Shown piece after piece: positions 23,920 to 32,370 of a DNA stretch of 39,637 nt. The first letter of the stretch is position 1; the number at the start of each line of letters is the position of its first letter. The notes beneath the pieces are model-generated. The model searched no databases. It was not told the DNA's origin and saw nothing but the letters and a program-made list of their open reading frames with translations. A program made the translations under genes and the position numbers. Source of the DNA: JANNFX01 sp031380225 (GTDB taxonomy: Bacteria; Pseudomonadota; Alphaproteobacteria; Rhizobiales; Hyphomicrobiaceae); the NCBI GenBank assembly GCA_031380225.1, contig JANNFX010000015.1:1-39637 (forward strand), in the 5' to 3' direction.

Positions 23920-26900
23920 GCGGCGGCCTCCACTGCAACTCCTTCCAACCGGTCTTCGAGATCCTCGCCAGCGCGGCGCAGAGCTTCCAAGACAGCTGGA
24001 TCAGGCATCCAATAACGGCGCTCATGCGCCTCTAAGAGACGGTTCGCGACCTTGGCCGACGCGGCCGGGTTCAACGCAGCGAGGCGTTCGCGCATCGCGT
24101 CATCGAGGACATAGGTCTGCGTGATTTGTTGATAGACCCACGGCGCCACTTGGCCGGTGGTCGCAGACCATCCGAGCGTGTTGGTGACATGGGCCTCGAT
24201 GTTGCGCACGCCTTCATAGCCATGAGCGAGCATGCTTTCGTACCACTTCGGGTTCAGCATGCGCGTGCGGGTCTCAAGCGCGACTTGCTCGTTCAAAGAA
24301 CGAACCATGCCTTCACCGCGCGTTTGGTCGCCGATATAGACCGGCACCGCTTCGCCGCTCGCGCGCTTGACCGCGCGGCTGATGCCACCAAGCGTATCGA
24401 AGTAGTGATCGACGGTTGTGATGCCAACTTCGACGGATTCAAGATTTTGGTAGGTTAACTTGACGCCGGCCAGAACCGAATTCAGCAAGTCCGCTTGCTG
24501 CGCCGGTTGGCCTGAGCGGCCATAGGCGAAGCTCTTGCGCCGCGAATAGGTTTCCGCCAGTTCGTCTTCGTCAGCCCAGCTGCCGTTCTCAATCATCTGA
24601 TTGACGTTGGACCCATAAGTGCCGTCGGCATTTGAGAACACGCGCAGCGACGCTGTTTCGAGGTCGCAGCCCTTGGCGGCCATGTAGGCCAGCGCGTGCT
24701 TGCGGACGAAATTCAATTCGGCAGGTTCGTCGGCGCTGGCGGCTAGGAATGCGGCTTCAGCCAATAGTTTGGTCTGCAGTGGTAACAGATCCCGGAAGAT
24801 GCCCGAGAGCGTTACGATCACATCGATACGCGGCCGGCCAAGGTCCTCAAGTGGGATCAGGTTGGCGCCACACAGGCGGCCGTAACTGTCGAAGCGCGGC
24901 TTGGCGCCGAGTAGCGCGAGAGCCTGCGCGATGGGGCCGCCTTCGGTCTTGAGGTTGTCGGTTCCCCACAGCACGACCGCGATCGATTCCGGCAGCTCAT
25001 TGCCGTCGGCCATGTGGCGGTCGAGAATGCGCTGGGCCTGACGAGCGCCATCGGCAATCGCGTACGCGCTCGGAATGCGGAATGGATCGAAGCCATGGAG
25101 GTTGCGGCCTGTCGGCAAGATCTTCGGCGCGCGAATGAGATCGCCTGATGGTGCCGGAGCGACGAAGCGGCCGTCTAGCGCGTGAATGAGAGACGGAATT
25201 TCGTGATCTTCCGCCAATAGCCCATTGATCTCCGCAAGATTCTGCACCAGCGCCAAGTCAACACCTGCGGTTTGCGTGCCAGCCTTGAGCGCAACTTCTG
25301 GCGCTGCGCCGGCCGCAATCGCTTCGGCGATCGCCATATCCAAAATGACGCCGTGCGTGGCCTCGGCGGAGACTTTCAAAAGTTCGGCGCGTTCTGCCTC
25401 ACTTGGCGGCTGGCCCATGACATGCAGGCCGTTCGGGATGAGCGCGTACTCTACTTCCAACACCTTGGTGCCGAGGTCCATGATGCGGTTCTGTAACTCT
25501 TCTGCCGCCCAAAGCGGATCGGCGGCAGCAAAATCAAGCGTGGCGGCTTGGGTCTGAATCAAGGCGGCAAGATCTGAACGTTCGGTCGTGGCGTCGGGTT
25601 CAAGCCCACGCCAGCGCTCAATTGAAGCCTTGAGGTCGATGAGCCCGCGATACAAGCCGGCTTGTGAAATCGGCGGCGTTAAATAGCTGATCAGGGTCGC
25701 TGCCGCGCGCCGCTTGGCAATTGTGCCTTCCGACGGATTGTTAGCGGCATAGAGATAGTAATTCGGCATGTCCGAGATCAAACGGTCCGGCCAGCAGTCC
25801 GCCGACATACCGGCTTGCTTGCCGGGCATAAATTCAAGCGCGCCATGGGTGCCAAAGTGCAGCAGCGCATGGGCACCAAAGTCTTCGCGGAGATAGCGAT
25901 AAAACGCGGCGAACGCATGCGTCGGCGCGAAACCTTTTTCGAACAGCAACCGCATCGGATCGCCTTCGTAACCGAACGCGGGCTGCACACCGACGAACAC
26001 ATTTCCGAATTGCGCACCGAGGACGAAAATCGAACTGCCGTCGCTTTGCGCGCGACCGGGCGCTGGCCCCCATTGGGCTTCGATTTCCTTGAGCCAACGT
26101 TGCTTTCGAACATGCTTTTCAGCCGGAATGCGTTCGTGGACGTTGGCGACCGTGCCGAAACGGGAAGAATTGCCGCCGATGATGCGCTCACGAAGGGCGT
26201 CCACGCTCGGGGGAACATCGACGCTATATCCGGCCGCCGCGAGAGACTTCAGCGTGTTGTGCAGGGACGCGAAAACGGACAAGAAAGCGGCGGTGCCGAC
26301 GGAGCCGCCATTCGGCGGGAAATTGAACAACACGATTCCCAGTTTGCGTTCGGCGCGCTCTGAATTCCGAAGCTGGATCAGCTTATCAACGCGGGCGGCC
26401 AGCATACCGGCACGTTCTGAGCAAACGTGCATATTGCGATCAATGCCTTCAGCATTGAAAACGCAGGCTCGTTCGCATCCGCTGCAAGCGATCCTGCCGC
26501 CGTCGGACCGGCCACCGAACACCATCGGGCCGGTGGCGCCGTCAAGTTCAGGGATGGCGACCATCATGGTCTGCTCGACGGGCATCAGACCGCGATCGGA
26601 TGATCCCCACTGTTCCAGCGATTGGAATTCAACGGCATGAGCGGCGAGGTAAGGAACATCGAGACCGGCCAGCATCTGACCGGCGGCTTCGGCGTCGTTA
26701 TAGGCGGGGCCGCCGACGAGCGAGAAGCCAGTCAGCGACACAACTGCGTCAATGTTTGGCTTGCCTTTGACTTGGAAATATTTCTCAACGGCGGGGCGCG
26801 CATCAAGCCCGGTTGCGAACGCGGGAACAGCTCGATAACCCTTGGCTTCGATGGCCGAGATTACGCCATCATAATGGGCCGTGTTGCCCGCCAGCACGTA

Positions 26901-27686
26901 GGACCGCATCACTAGCAGTCCAACGGTGCCTTTGGCTGGCTGCGCTGCGGGACGCGGCATCTCCTCAAGCGTTTCGGTGACGCGCGAAGGCAGGCGGGGA
27001 TGATAGAGCCCGACGTCCGGATATTCCGTTGGTGCCTTCGAGGCCAGCGTGCCACGAAGCGCACGCCGCGGACCATCGGCATAACGGTCAACCAGGAAGC
27101 GGATCATGTTGACGACGTTGTCTTCCGAGCCGGCTAGCCAATATTGCAGCGTCAGGAAGTAAGCGCGCACATCCTGAGCGGTACCAGGGATGAAGCGCAG
27201 GATCTTCGGAATCCGCTTCAACATCGCCATCTGTTTGGCGCCAGAAGTTTGCTTGGCGTCGCCGGATTTGCTGCTGCTGCCTCTGAGCTTCTTGAGCAGC
27301 GCCATAGGGCCGGACTGCGAGCCGTCCATCGTGAAGCCGCCGAGCCGGGTCAGCTTGATCACTTCGCCGGCCGACATACAGCCGATCATGGCGTCACATT
27401 CATTTTGGCGCGCCTGCAACCACGGCAGCACAGCCTGAATGTGATCTTCCATAAACAACATCGACGCAAAAATGATGTCACCGTTGGTGATGTCTGCGCG
27501 GCAACGGTCGAGCGCGCCTTGGTCGTGTCCCCATTCGGCAGCGGCGTGCAGTGAAAGTTCAAGCCCCGGGATCGCGGCTTCCAGGGCCGGGCGCGCACGC
27601 TCCGCCGCGCCAGCCAGATGGCTATCGAGTGTTACGATGACGACCTTTACGGTCGCCGGATCAGCGGCTGTAGTGCGCTTTTGCAT
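23916..27686 (-). CDS. bchH: Magnesium chelatase subunit H
   Basis: From the ATG at 27686 the protein has 1256 residues and starts MQKRTTAADPATVKVVIVTLDSHLAGAAERA. This is the porphyrin-binding subunit of Mg chelatase (CobN-related), which acts with BchI and BchD to insert Mg into protoporphyrin IX. Typical blocks are MIGCMSAGEVIKLTRLGGF, HFGTHGALEFMPGKQ, NNPSEGTIAKRRA and YGSNVNQMIENGSW. The open frame extends upstream to 28031 but that part lies in bchB and is not BchH-like. The start overlaps the end of bchB by 26 bases and the stop overlaps bchL by ATGA. Confidence 0.97.
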   Translation of the reverse strand: MQKRTTAADPATVKVVIVTLDSHLAGAAERARPALEAAIPGLELSLHAAAEWGHDQGALDRCRADITNGDIIFASMLFMEDHIQAVLPWLQARQNECDAMIGCMSAGEVIKLTRLGGFTMDGSQSGPMALLKKLRGSSSKSGDAKQTSGAKQMAMLKRIPKILRFIPGTAQDVRAYFLTLQYWLAGSEDNVVNMIRFLVDRYADGPRRALRGTLASKAPTEYPDVGLYHPRLPSRVTETLEEMPRPAAQPAKGTVGLLVMRSYVLAGNTAHYDGVISAIEAKGYRAVPAFATGLDARPAVEKYFQVKGKPNIDAVVSLTGFSLVGGPAYNDAEAAGQMLAGLDVPYLAAHAVEFQSLEQWGSSDRGLMPVEQTMMVAIPELDGATGPMVFGGRSDGGRIACSGCERACVFNAEGIDRNMHVCSERAGMLAARVDKLIQLRNSERAERKLGIVLFNFPPNGGSVGTAAFLSVFASLHNTLKSLAAAGYSVDVPPSVDALRERIIGGNSSRFGTVANVHERIPAEKHVRKQRWLKEIEAQWGPAPGRAQSDGSSIFVLGAQFGNVFVGVQPAFGYEGDPMRLLFEKGFAPTHAFAAFYRYLREDFGAHALLHFGTHGALEFMPGKQAGMSADCWPDRLISDMPNYYLYAANNPSEGTIAKRRAAATLISYLTPPISQAGLYRGLIDLKASIERWRGLEPDATTERSDLAALIQTQAATLDFAAADPLWAAEELQNRIMDLGTKVLEVEYALIPNGLHVMGQPPSEAERAELLKVSAEATHGVILDMAIAEAIAAGAAPEVALKAGTQTAGVDLALVQNLAEINGLLAEDHEIPSLIHALDGRFVAPAPSGDLIRAPKILPTGRNLHGFDPFRIPSAYAIADGARQAQRILDRHMADGNELPESIAVVLWGTDNLKTEGGPIAQALALLGAKPRFDSYGRLCGANLIPLEDLGRPRIDVIVTLSGIFRDLLPLQTKLLAEAAFLAASADEPAELNFVRKHALAYMAAKGCDLETASLRVFSNADGTYGSNVNQMIENGSWADEDELAETYSRRKSFAYGRSGQPAQQADLLNSVLAGVKLTYQNLESVEVGITTVDHYFDTLGGISRAVKRASGEAVPVYIGDQTRGEGMVRSLNEQVALETRTRMLNPKWYESMLAHGYEGVRNIEAHVTNTLGWSATTGQVAPWVYQQITQTYVLDDAMRERLAALNPAASAKVANRLLEAHERRYWMPDPAVLEALRRAGEDLEDRLEGVAVEAAA

Positions 27687-29298
27687 CGTACAGGGTCTCA
27701 ATGGTGATCGTTTGAATGCCGTGTTGAGTTGCGAAGTTCTCCGTGTTGCGCCGCGCTTTGCCGCGCACAAAGAAGGGGATTTTGCCCAGTTCTTTTTCGG
27801 CGTCAGGGGCCCAGCGGTTGGCGCCAGCGACGGCCGCCACGGCGGGCACTGCGGAGACAACCTCAGGGACTCTGATATCGTTTGCGGCCACAACGGGTGC
27901 AGCGAACTCGGGCGCACCTTTTGCTTCGGGTGCAGAAGCTTGCTTCTGGCCGAAGTGCGAAAGGTGCGACGGCGCGGCGCCGTCGTGGAATTCGAAGTCC
28001 TCGCGGAACATGCCGAGCAGATGTTCTTCAAGGCCCATCATCAATGGATGTACCCAGGTATCGAACACTACGTTTGCGCCTTCGAAGCCCATTTGCGGCG
28101 AGTAACGCGCTGGGAAATCCTGGACGTGGATCGGTGCCGAGATGACAGCGCACGGCAGACCGAGACGCTTGGAGATGTGACGCTCCATCTGCGTACCCAG
28201 CACCAATTCCGGATGCGCGGCCTGCACCGCTTCTTCAACCTCGAGATAATCATCGCTGATCAGCGCTTCGATGCCATACAACTTGGCGGCTTCACGGACG
28301 TCGCGGGCGAATTCGCGGCTGTAGGTGCCAAGGCCCACAACTTGGAAGCCCAATTCTTTGCTGGCGACGCGGGCGGCAGCGATGGCGTGCGAGGCATCGC
28401 CAAAGATAAAGACGCGCTTGCCGGTGAGGTAGGTCGAGTCAACGCTACGAGAGTACCACGGTAGCCGGCTTTGTTCGGAAGCGAGGAACGCACTGGCGTC
28501 GATGCCTGCCAACGTAGCCACTTCTTCGATGAATGCGCGCGTGGCAGTGATGCCGATCGGTATCGTCTTGGTTGATGGCTGTGCAAATGTGCGGCTCAAC
28601 CATTGAGCGGTTTGCGATGCAGTTTCGGGGTAGAGCACCACATTAAAGTCGGCGTCGCCCAAGCGGGCGAGGTCGTGCGGCGACGATCCCATCGGCGCAA
28701 CAATCGCGACGTCGATGCCGAGTTGACCCAGAAGTTTGGTGATCTCGGTGACATCATCCCGGTTGCGGAAGCCGAGCGCTGTCGGCCCCAGAATATTGCA
28801 TGTGGGGCGGACACCTGCAGCGCGCGGTTCGCGCTTGAAGCCTGGAGGAGGAGCTTTAGGGCCGGCGAACGCGCGCACCAATTGATAAAACGTTTCGGCC
28901 GCGCCCCAGTTTTCTTTTTTCTGGTAGGCTGGCAATTCAACTGCGACGACCGGCACCGGCAGATCAAGTGCCTTTGCCAAGCCACCCGGATCGTCTTGAA
29001 TGAGTTCGGCCGTGCAGGATGCGCCGACCAGCATCGCGGCCGGACGATAGCGCTCATAGGCTTCACGCGCTGACGTCTTGAACAATTCAGCGGTATCGCC
29101 GCCGAGATCGCGGGCTTGGAAGGTTGTGTAAGTGACTGGCGGCCGCTTCGAGCGCCGTTCAATCATCGTGAACAGCAGATCGGCGTAAGTATCGCCCTGT
29201 GGCGCATGCAGTACGTAGTGCAGGTCTGTCATCGCCGTTGCAACGCGCATCGCGCCGACGTGCGGGGGGCCTTCATAGGTCCAGAGGGTGAGTTGCAT
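27661..29298 (-). CDS. bchB: Dark protochlorophyllide reductase subunit B
   Basis: This 545-residue NifK-like subunit forms the catalytic BchNB complex. The Asp that acts as fourth ligand of the NB cluster in this family is present as Asp36 (HAPQGDTYADLLF). Other marks are GASCTAELIQDDPGGLA, GPTALGFRNRDDVTEI and a C-terminal WAPDAEKELGKIPFFVRGKARRNTENFA, typical of all BchB. It begins three bases after bchN. The C-terminal linker (about 430-490) is low complexity and rich in Ala and Val, which is common in this subunit. Confidence 0.98.
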   Translation of the reverse strand: MQLTLWTYEGPPHVGAMRVATAMTDLHYVLHAPQGDTYADLLFTMIERRSKRPPVTYTTFQARDLGGDTAELFKTSAREAYERYRPAAMLVGASCTAELIQDDPGGLAKALDLPVPVVAVELPAYQKKENWGAAETFYQLVRAFAGPKAPPPGFKREPRAAGVRPTCNILGPTALGFRNRDDVTEITKLLGQLGIDVAIVAPMGSSPHDLARLGDADFNVVLYPETASQTAQWLSRTFAQPSTKTIPIGITATRAFIEEVATLAGIDASAFLASEQSRLPWYSRSVDSTYLTGKRVFIFGDASHAIAAARVASKELGFQVVGLGTYSREFARDVREAAKLYGIEALISDDYLEVEEAVQAAHPELVLGTQMERHISKRLGLPCAVISAPIHVQDFPARYSPQMGFEGANVVFDTWVHPLMMGLEEHLLGMFREDFEFHDGAAPSHLSHFGQKQASAPEAKGAPEFAAPVVAANDIRVPEVVSAVPAVAAVAGANRWAPDAEKELGKIPFFVRGKARRNTENFATQHGIQTITIETLYDAKAHYSR

Positions 29299-29301
29299 GG
29301 C

Positions 29302-30606
29302 TCAGACCTCCAACCGCGTGCGGCGGTTCAGAGGCCTGGCGAACAGCTCGGCGAGATCGCCGGCCTGCTCGTAGCCTTGAACGGGCGTGAACAATAATTC
29401 GATCGACCATTTGGTCGTGAAGCCCTCGGCTTCAAGCGGATTGGCAAGTCCAAGGCCGCAGACAACGAGGTCTGGCTTGGAGGCGCGAACACGGTCGAGC
29501 TGCTTATCGACGTCTTGGCCTTCGCTAATCTGCGTCTCTGCCGGCAGACGATCGAGTTCAATATCCATGTGCTGGCGATTGAGATACGGCGTGCCGACCT
29601 CGATGGGGTTCATGCCGAGTTCGGTTGATAAGAATCGTGCCAGTGGAATTTCCAGCTGGCTATCGGGCAGGAAGAAGATGCTCTTGCCGTTGAGGCGGAA
29701 GCGATGCGGTTCCAGCGCAGCGCGGGCGCGCGCCTGGGCCGGTGCGACGACGCTTTGGAATTTTGCGTCTGAAATACCGAAGGCATTGGCTGCCGCTTTC
29801 AGCCAACCCGTCGTGCCTTGTTCGCCAAGCGGGAAGGGTGCCGCAATGCGGACGGCGCCTCTGGTTTCAAGCGTGCGCGCGGTGTCGGTCAGGAACGGCT
29901 GTGCCAAGAGATACTTTGTGTTGGGCCCAATCGGCGGTAGTTCGCTTGACCGGCGCGGCGGGAGGAAAAACACCGGACCGATACCAAGTTCGTCGAACAA
30001 CCGCCGGAACTGGTCCTCAACGACGTCGGCCAGTGCACCGGCGACGAGAAGGGCGGGTTCAGGAGATGTGTCTTGCGGTAGTTCTGGTACGAGTGCGGCT
30101 AGGCAGGCGTCTTCGCCCTGCGTGAACGTTGTTTCGATGCCGCTTCCAGAATAATTGAGAATGCGAACACGCGGCGAATACTGCGTTGAAAGCCGCTGTG
30201 CGGCGCGCCCGAGATCCAGCTTAATGACTTCAGAGGGGCACGAGCCAACCAGAAACAGCATGCGGATGTCAGGCCGCCGTTCCAGCAAGCGTGTCACGAC
30301 GCGGTCGAGTTCGGCATTGCAGTCGGCGAGGCCAGCCAGATCGCGCTCGTCAATGATGGCGGTTGCGAACCGCGGCTCAGCGAAAATCATGACGCCGGCT
30401 GCGGATTGGATGAGGTGCGCGCAGGTCCGCGAGCCGACAACCAGGAAAAATGCATCCTGTATTTTGCGGTGCAGCCAGATGATGCCGGTCAGTCCACAGA
30501 ACACTTCGCGCTGGCCGCGCTCGCGCAAAACCGGCCGCGGGGCGCAGGCTTCAGTCCTTGAAGTCGCTAGGGTGACTGGCCGTTCTGGCAACACGAGGGT
30601 GGTCAT
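29302..30606 (-). CDS. bchN: Dark protochlorophyllide reductase subunit N
   Basis: From the ATG at 30606 this is a 434-residue NifD-like protein. The three cysteine ligands of the 4Fe-4S cluster are Cys37 (REVFCGLTGIIWLH), Cys62 (GSRTCAHLIQSAAG) and Cys123 (FLVGSCPSEVIKLDL); the fourth ligand comes from BchB Asp36. The open frame runs upstream to 31014 but that segment lies in bchF and has no family likeness. Start and bchF stop overlap by ATGA. Confidence 0.98.
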   Translation of the reverse strand: MTTLVLPERPVTLATSRTEACAPRPVLRERGQREVFCGLTGIIWLHRKIQDAFFLVVGSRTCAHLIQSAAGVMIFAEPRFATAIIDERDLAGLADCNAELDRVVTRLLERRPDIRMLFLVGSCPSEVIKLDLGRAAQRLSTQYSPRVRILNYSGSGIETTFTQGEDACLAALVPELPQDTSPEPALLVAGALADVVEDQFRRLFDELGIGPVFFLPPRRSSELPPIGPNTKYLLAQPFLTDTARTLETRGAVRIAAPFPLGEQGTTGWLKAAANAFGISDAKFQSVVAPAQARARAALEPHRFRLNGKSIFFLPDSQLEIPLARFLSTELGMNPIEVGTPYLNRQHMDIELDRLPAETQISEGQDVDKQLDRVRASKPDLVVCGLGLANPLEAEGFTTKWSIELLFTPVQGYEQAGDLAELFARPLNRRTRLEV

Positions 30607-31094
30607 GACGGGACCCCCGCTTGCTGCAAGCGGGCGGCGCGCAGTTTCCAGATGAACTGTCCAGCATTGATGACATATGCGGCGTAGCCGGCGAGCGCGA
30701 GCAACATTTGCTCGCGGACATTTAACCAACCTGTTGCGAGAGCGATTAAGTAGCCGGTGTGCAGCGCGATCACCAGCATCGAGAACACATCCTCCCAGTA
30801 GAAGGCGTCGGCGAATAGGTATTGGCCGAAAACGTCCTTCTCCCAGATCGCGCCGGTGATCATGATTGTGTAGAGCGTTAGCGTCTTGACGACGATTGAG
30901 ATGGTCGCTGCAGTCTCGCCTTGACCTGTCGATAAGTACTGTAAAACCAGCCATAAACTGATGAGGAACACGGCGAACTGGAAGGGCGCGAGGAGGCCTT
31001 GAACAAGTGTCCACGGCGAGGCGTCGCGCCGGCGGCGCTGTTCAACGGTATAGAGTGCTGTGCCTTGAGATGTTCGCGATTGCAATACCGTCAT
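30603..31094 (-). CDS. bchF: 2-vinyl bacteriochlorophyllide hydratase
   Basis: From the ATG at 31094, after AAGGGA at six bases, this is a 163-residue protein with several membrane helices: APFQFAVFLISLWLVLQYL, TISIVVKTLTLYTIMITGAIWEKDVFG, YWEDVFSMLVIALHTGYL and MLLALAGYAAYVINAGQF. It hydrates the C3 vinyl group on the way to bacteriochlorophyll a. It is the first gene of the minus-strand superoperon that runs to hemA; its promoter carries PpsR-type boxes. An upstream GTG at 31118 would add eight residues and lacks support. Confidence 0.96.
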   Translation of the reverse strand: MTVLQSRTSQGTALYTVEQRRRRDASPWTLVQGLLAPFQFAVFLISLWLVLQYLSTGQGETAATISIVVKTLTLYTIMITGAIWEKDVFGQYLFADAFYWEDVFSMLVIALHTGYLIALATGWLNVREQMLLALAGYAAYVINAGQFIWKLRAARLQQAGVPS

Positions 31095-31149
31095 CGCGTT
31101 TCCCTTCCCCGCGTGCACTTAGCATTGAGTGCCAAGGTGCCCCATCAAG

Positions 31150-31179
31150 AGAGTAGTCCGCGAAAAACGAATATGTCAA
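31150..31179 (-). promoter_or_regulatory. Candidate bchF promoter
   Basis: On the minus strand a perfect -35, TTGACA (31174-31179), is followed after 18 bases by TACTCT (31150-31155) as a weak -10. The -35 lies inside a PpsR-type box, which would explain repression. Predicted by eye only. Confidence 0.45.
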
Positions 31180-31207
31180 CCTAGATTGACGTAAAATTAG
31201 CTTTACA
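31174..31207. promoter_or_regulatory. Two overlapping PpsR/CrtJ-type boxes between bchF and aerR
   Basis: Box 1, TGTCAACCTAGATTGACG (31174-31191), and box 2, CGTAAAATTAGCTTTACA (31190-31207), each match TGT-N12-ACA except for one base, and share the CG in the middle. Box 1 has the same CCTAGATTGAC core as the perfect box at 33872. They lie about 80 bases before bchF and about 200 before aerR. Confidence 0.65.
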
Positions 31208-31409
31208 AATGTCTGGCTTTGGATTTTTATTCTGACACCCGTGGCGAAAACCTATGGTGAGATCTGCGGCAATGTGGTTAGTTTCTAATTTAACGAAGGG
31301 GCAGCGACAGTGTGACCCAAGTCGGGCGCTGACGCAGGGAATCGATCCGGCTACGTAAAGCGCGCCATTCGAGCAGGCTAGTAGGCGGGGAAAACGGGGA
31401 GGCAGCGTT
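31208..31409. other. Upstream region of aerR
   Basis: No gene and no further TGT-N12-ACA box was found here. TTTACA (31202-31207), the right half of box 2, could act as a -35 toward aerR with a TTTTAT about 17 bases on, but this is weak. Confidence 0.35.
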
Positions 31410-32339
31410 ATGACCAGCCCAAGAGAGCTTGCTGAGTTGCTCAGCACGTTCGCAACTTGCGAAGAAAATGCCGGAGTTCCTGGCAGTTTGGATAACGGCT
31501 CCAAGCCGATCGGTAGCCAGGCTGAGGACGGGCTGCTAAATTACATATTTCGCAAGAAGCAGATCACTCTTGCCCGCACTATTGAATCTGAAATCATTCC
31601 GCGACTGATGATGGCGCACCGGCTAGACCAGGGTAGCGATGGGGTCTTAACTTCAGCCCGGCGCGGTCCAACATCGGCCGACGTTTCCGAATTGACGAGA
31701 TTAATTCTCGAGCATGATCAAGGTGTTGCGCGCTCATATGTCGATACGCTGCATGCCCAGGGAATGGGTGTCGAACGGCTCTACATTGAACTTCTTGCAC
31801 CCTCGGCCCGGATGATGGGCGAGATGTGGCAGGCCGACATCGCAGACTTTACCGAAGTGACGGAAGGACTGTTCCGGCTCCGGCAACTTTTTCACGACCT
31901 GGCGCCTGCCTTCGAAATCGAAGGCGGACGCCAAAGCCTCCTGAAAGGGAACGTCCTCCTCGCTCCGGCACCTGGTGAGCAGCACACTTTTGGCTTGCTG
32001 GTGGTTGAGGAGTTTTTACGGCGAACGGGTTTGGCGTGTCGCAGCAGTACGCCAAAGTCGACTAAAGACCTAACGCGTCTGGTGCGCGAAGAGCATTATG
32101 ATGTAGTGGGGCTGACGGCGAGTTGCGATGTCCACTTGGACAGCGTGGCGTCATCTGTCAAAGCCATCAGAAAGGCTTCGTGTAACAAATCTGTTACAGT
32201 ATTGGTCGGCGGATCAATGTTTACGGATAATCCGGCCTTGGTAACACTCGTTGACGCCGATGGAACTGCACGGGACGGACGGGACGCCGCGTTGCAGTTA
32301 CGGAACTTTCTCGGTACAAGAATCGCGCATGCGAAATAG
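31410..32339 (+). CDS. aerR: AerR/PpaA-type cobalamin-binding antirepressor of PpsR
   Basis: The 309-residue protein has a helical N-terminal part (LARTIESEIIPRLMMAH ... LSAR-like helices, GEMWQADIADFTEVTEGLFRLRQLFHDL) as in B12-dependent regulators. A B12-binding Rossmann fold follows from about residue 182: NVLLAPAPGEQHTFGLLVVEEFL, with E-x-H-x-x-G (His192) where methionine-synthase-type domains have D-x-H-x-x-G, then YDVVGLTASCD and TVLVGGSMFTDNP. AerR/PpaA binds cobalamin and counteracts PpsR/CrtJ in response to light. It stands directly before ppsR, the usual place, and is divergent from bchF. GGGGAGG lies eight bases before the ATG. Confidence 0.92.
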   Translation: MTSPRELAELLSTFATCEENAGVPGSLDNGSKPIGSQAEDGLLNYIFRKKQITLARTIESEIIPRLMMAHRLDQGSDGVLTSARRGPTSADVSELTRLILEHDQGVARSYVDTLHAQGMGVERLYIELLAPSARMMGEMWQADIADFTEVTEGLFRLRQLFHDLAPAFEIEGGRQSLLKGNVLLAPAPGEQHTFGLLVVEEFLRRTGLACRSSTPKSTKDLTRLVREEHYDVVGLTASCDVHLDSVASSVKAIRKASCNKSVTVLVGGSMFTDNPALVTLVDADGTARDGRDAALQLRNFLGTRIAHAK

Positions 32340-32370
32340 TCGTGTGCCAACATAGGCTTGCTGTGCCGCA

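Noticed and set aside
27687..28031. Upstream extension of the bchH frame (total 1371 codons)
   Set aside because: It lies fully inside bchB in another frame, is Arg/Ser/Pro-rich and unlike BchH; the ATG at 27686 gives the family N-terminus.
27472..28464. 330-codon plus-strand ORF antisense to bchB/bchH
   Set aside because: Covers two certain genes on the other strand and has no recognisable domain.
31115..31140. Sigma-54 type promoter before bchF (TGGCAC ... TGC)
   Set aside because: GG and GC are separated by 8 bases rather than the required 10.
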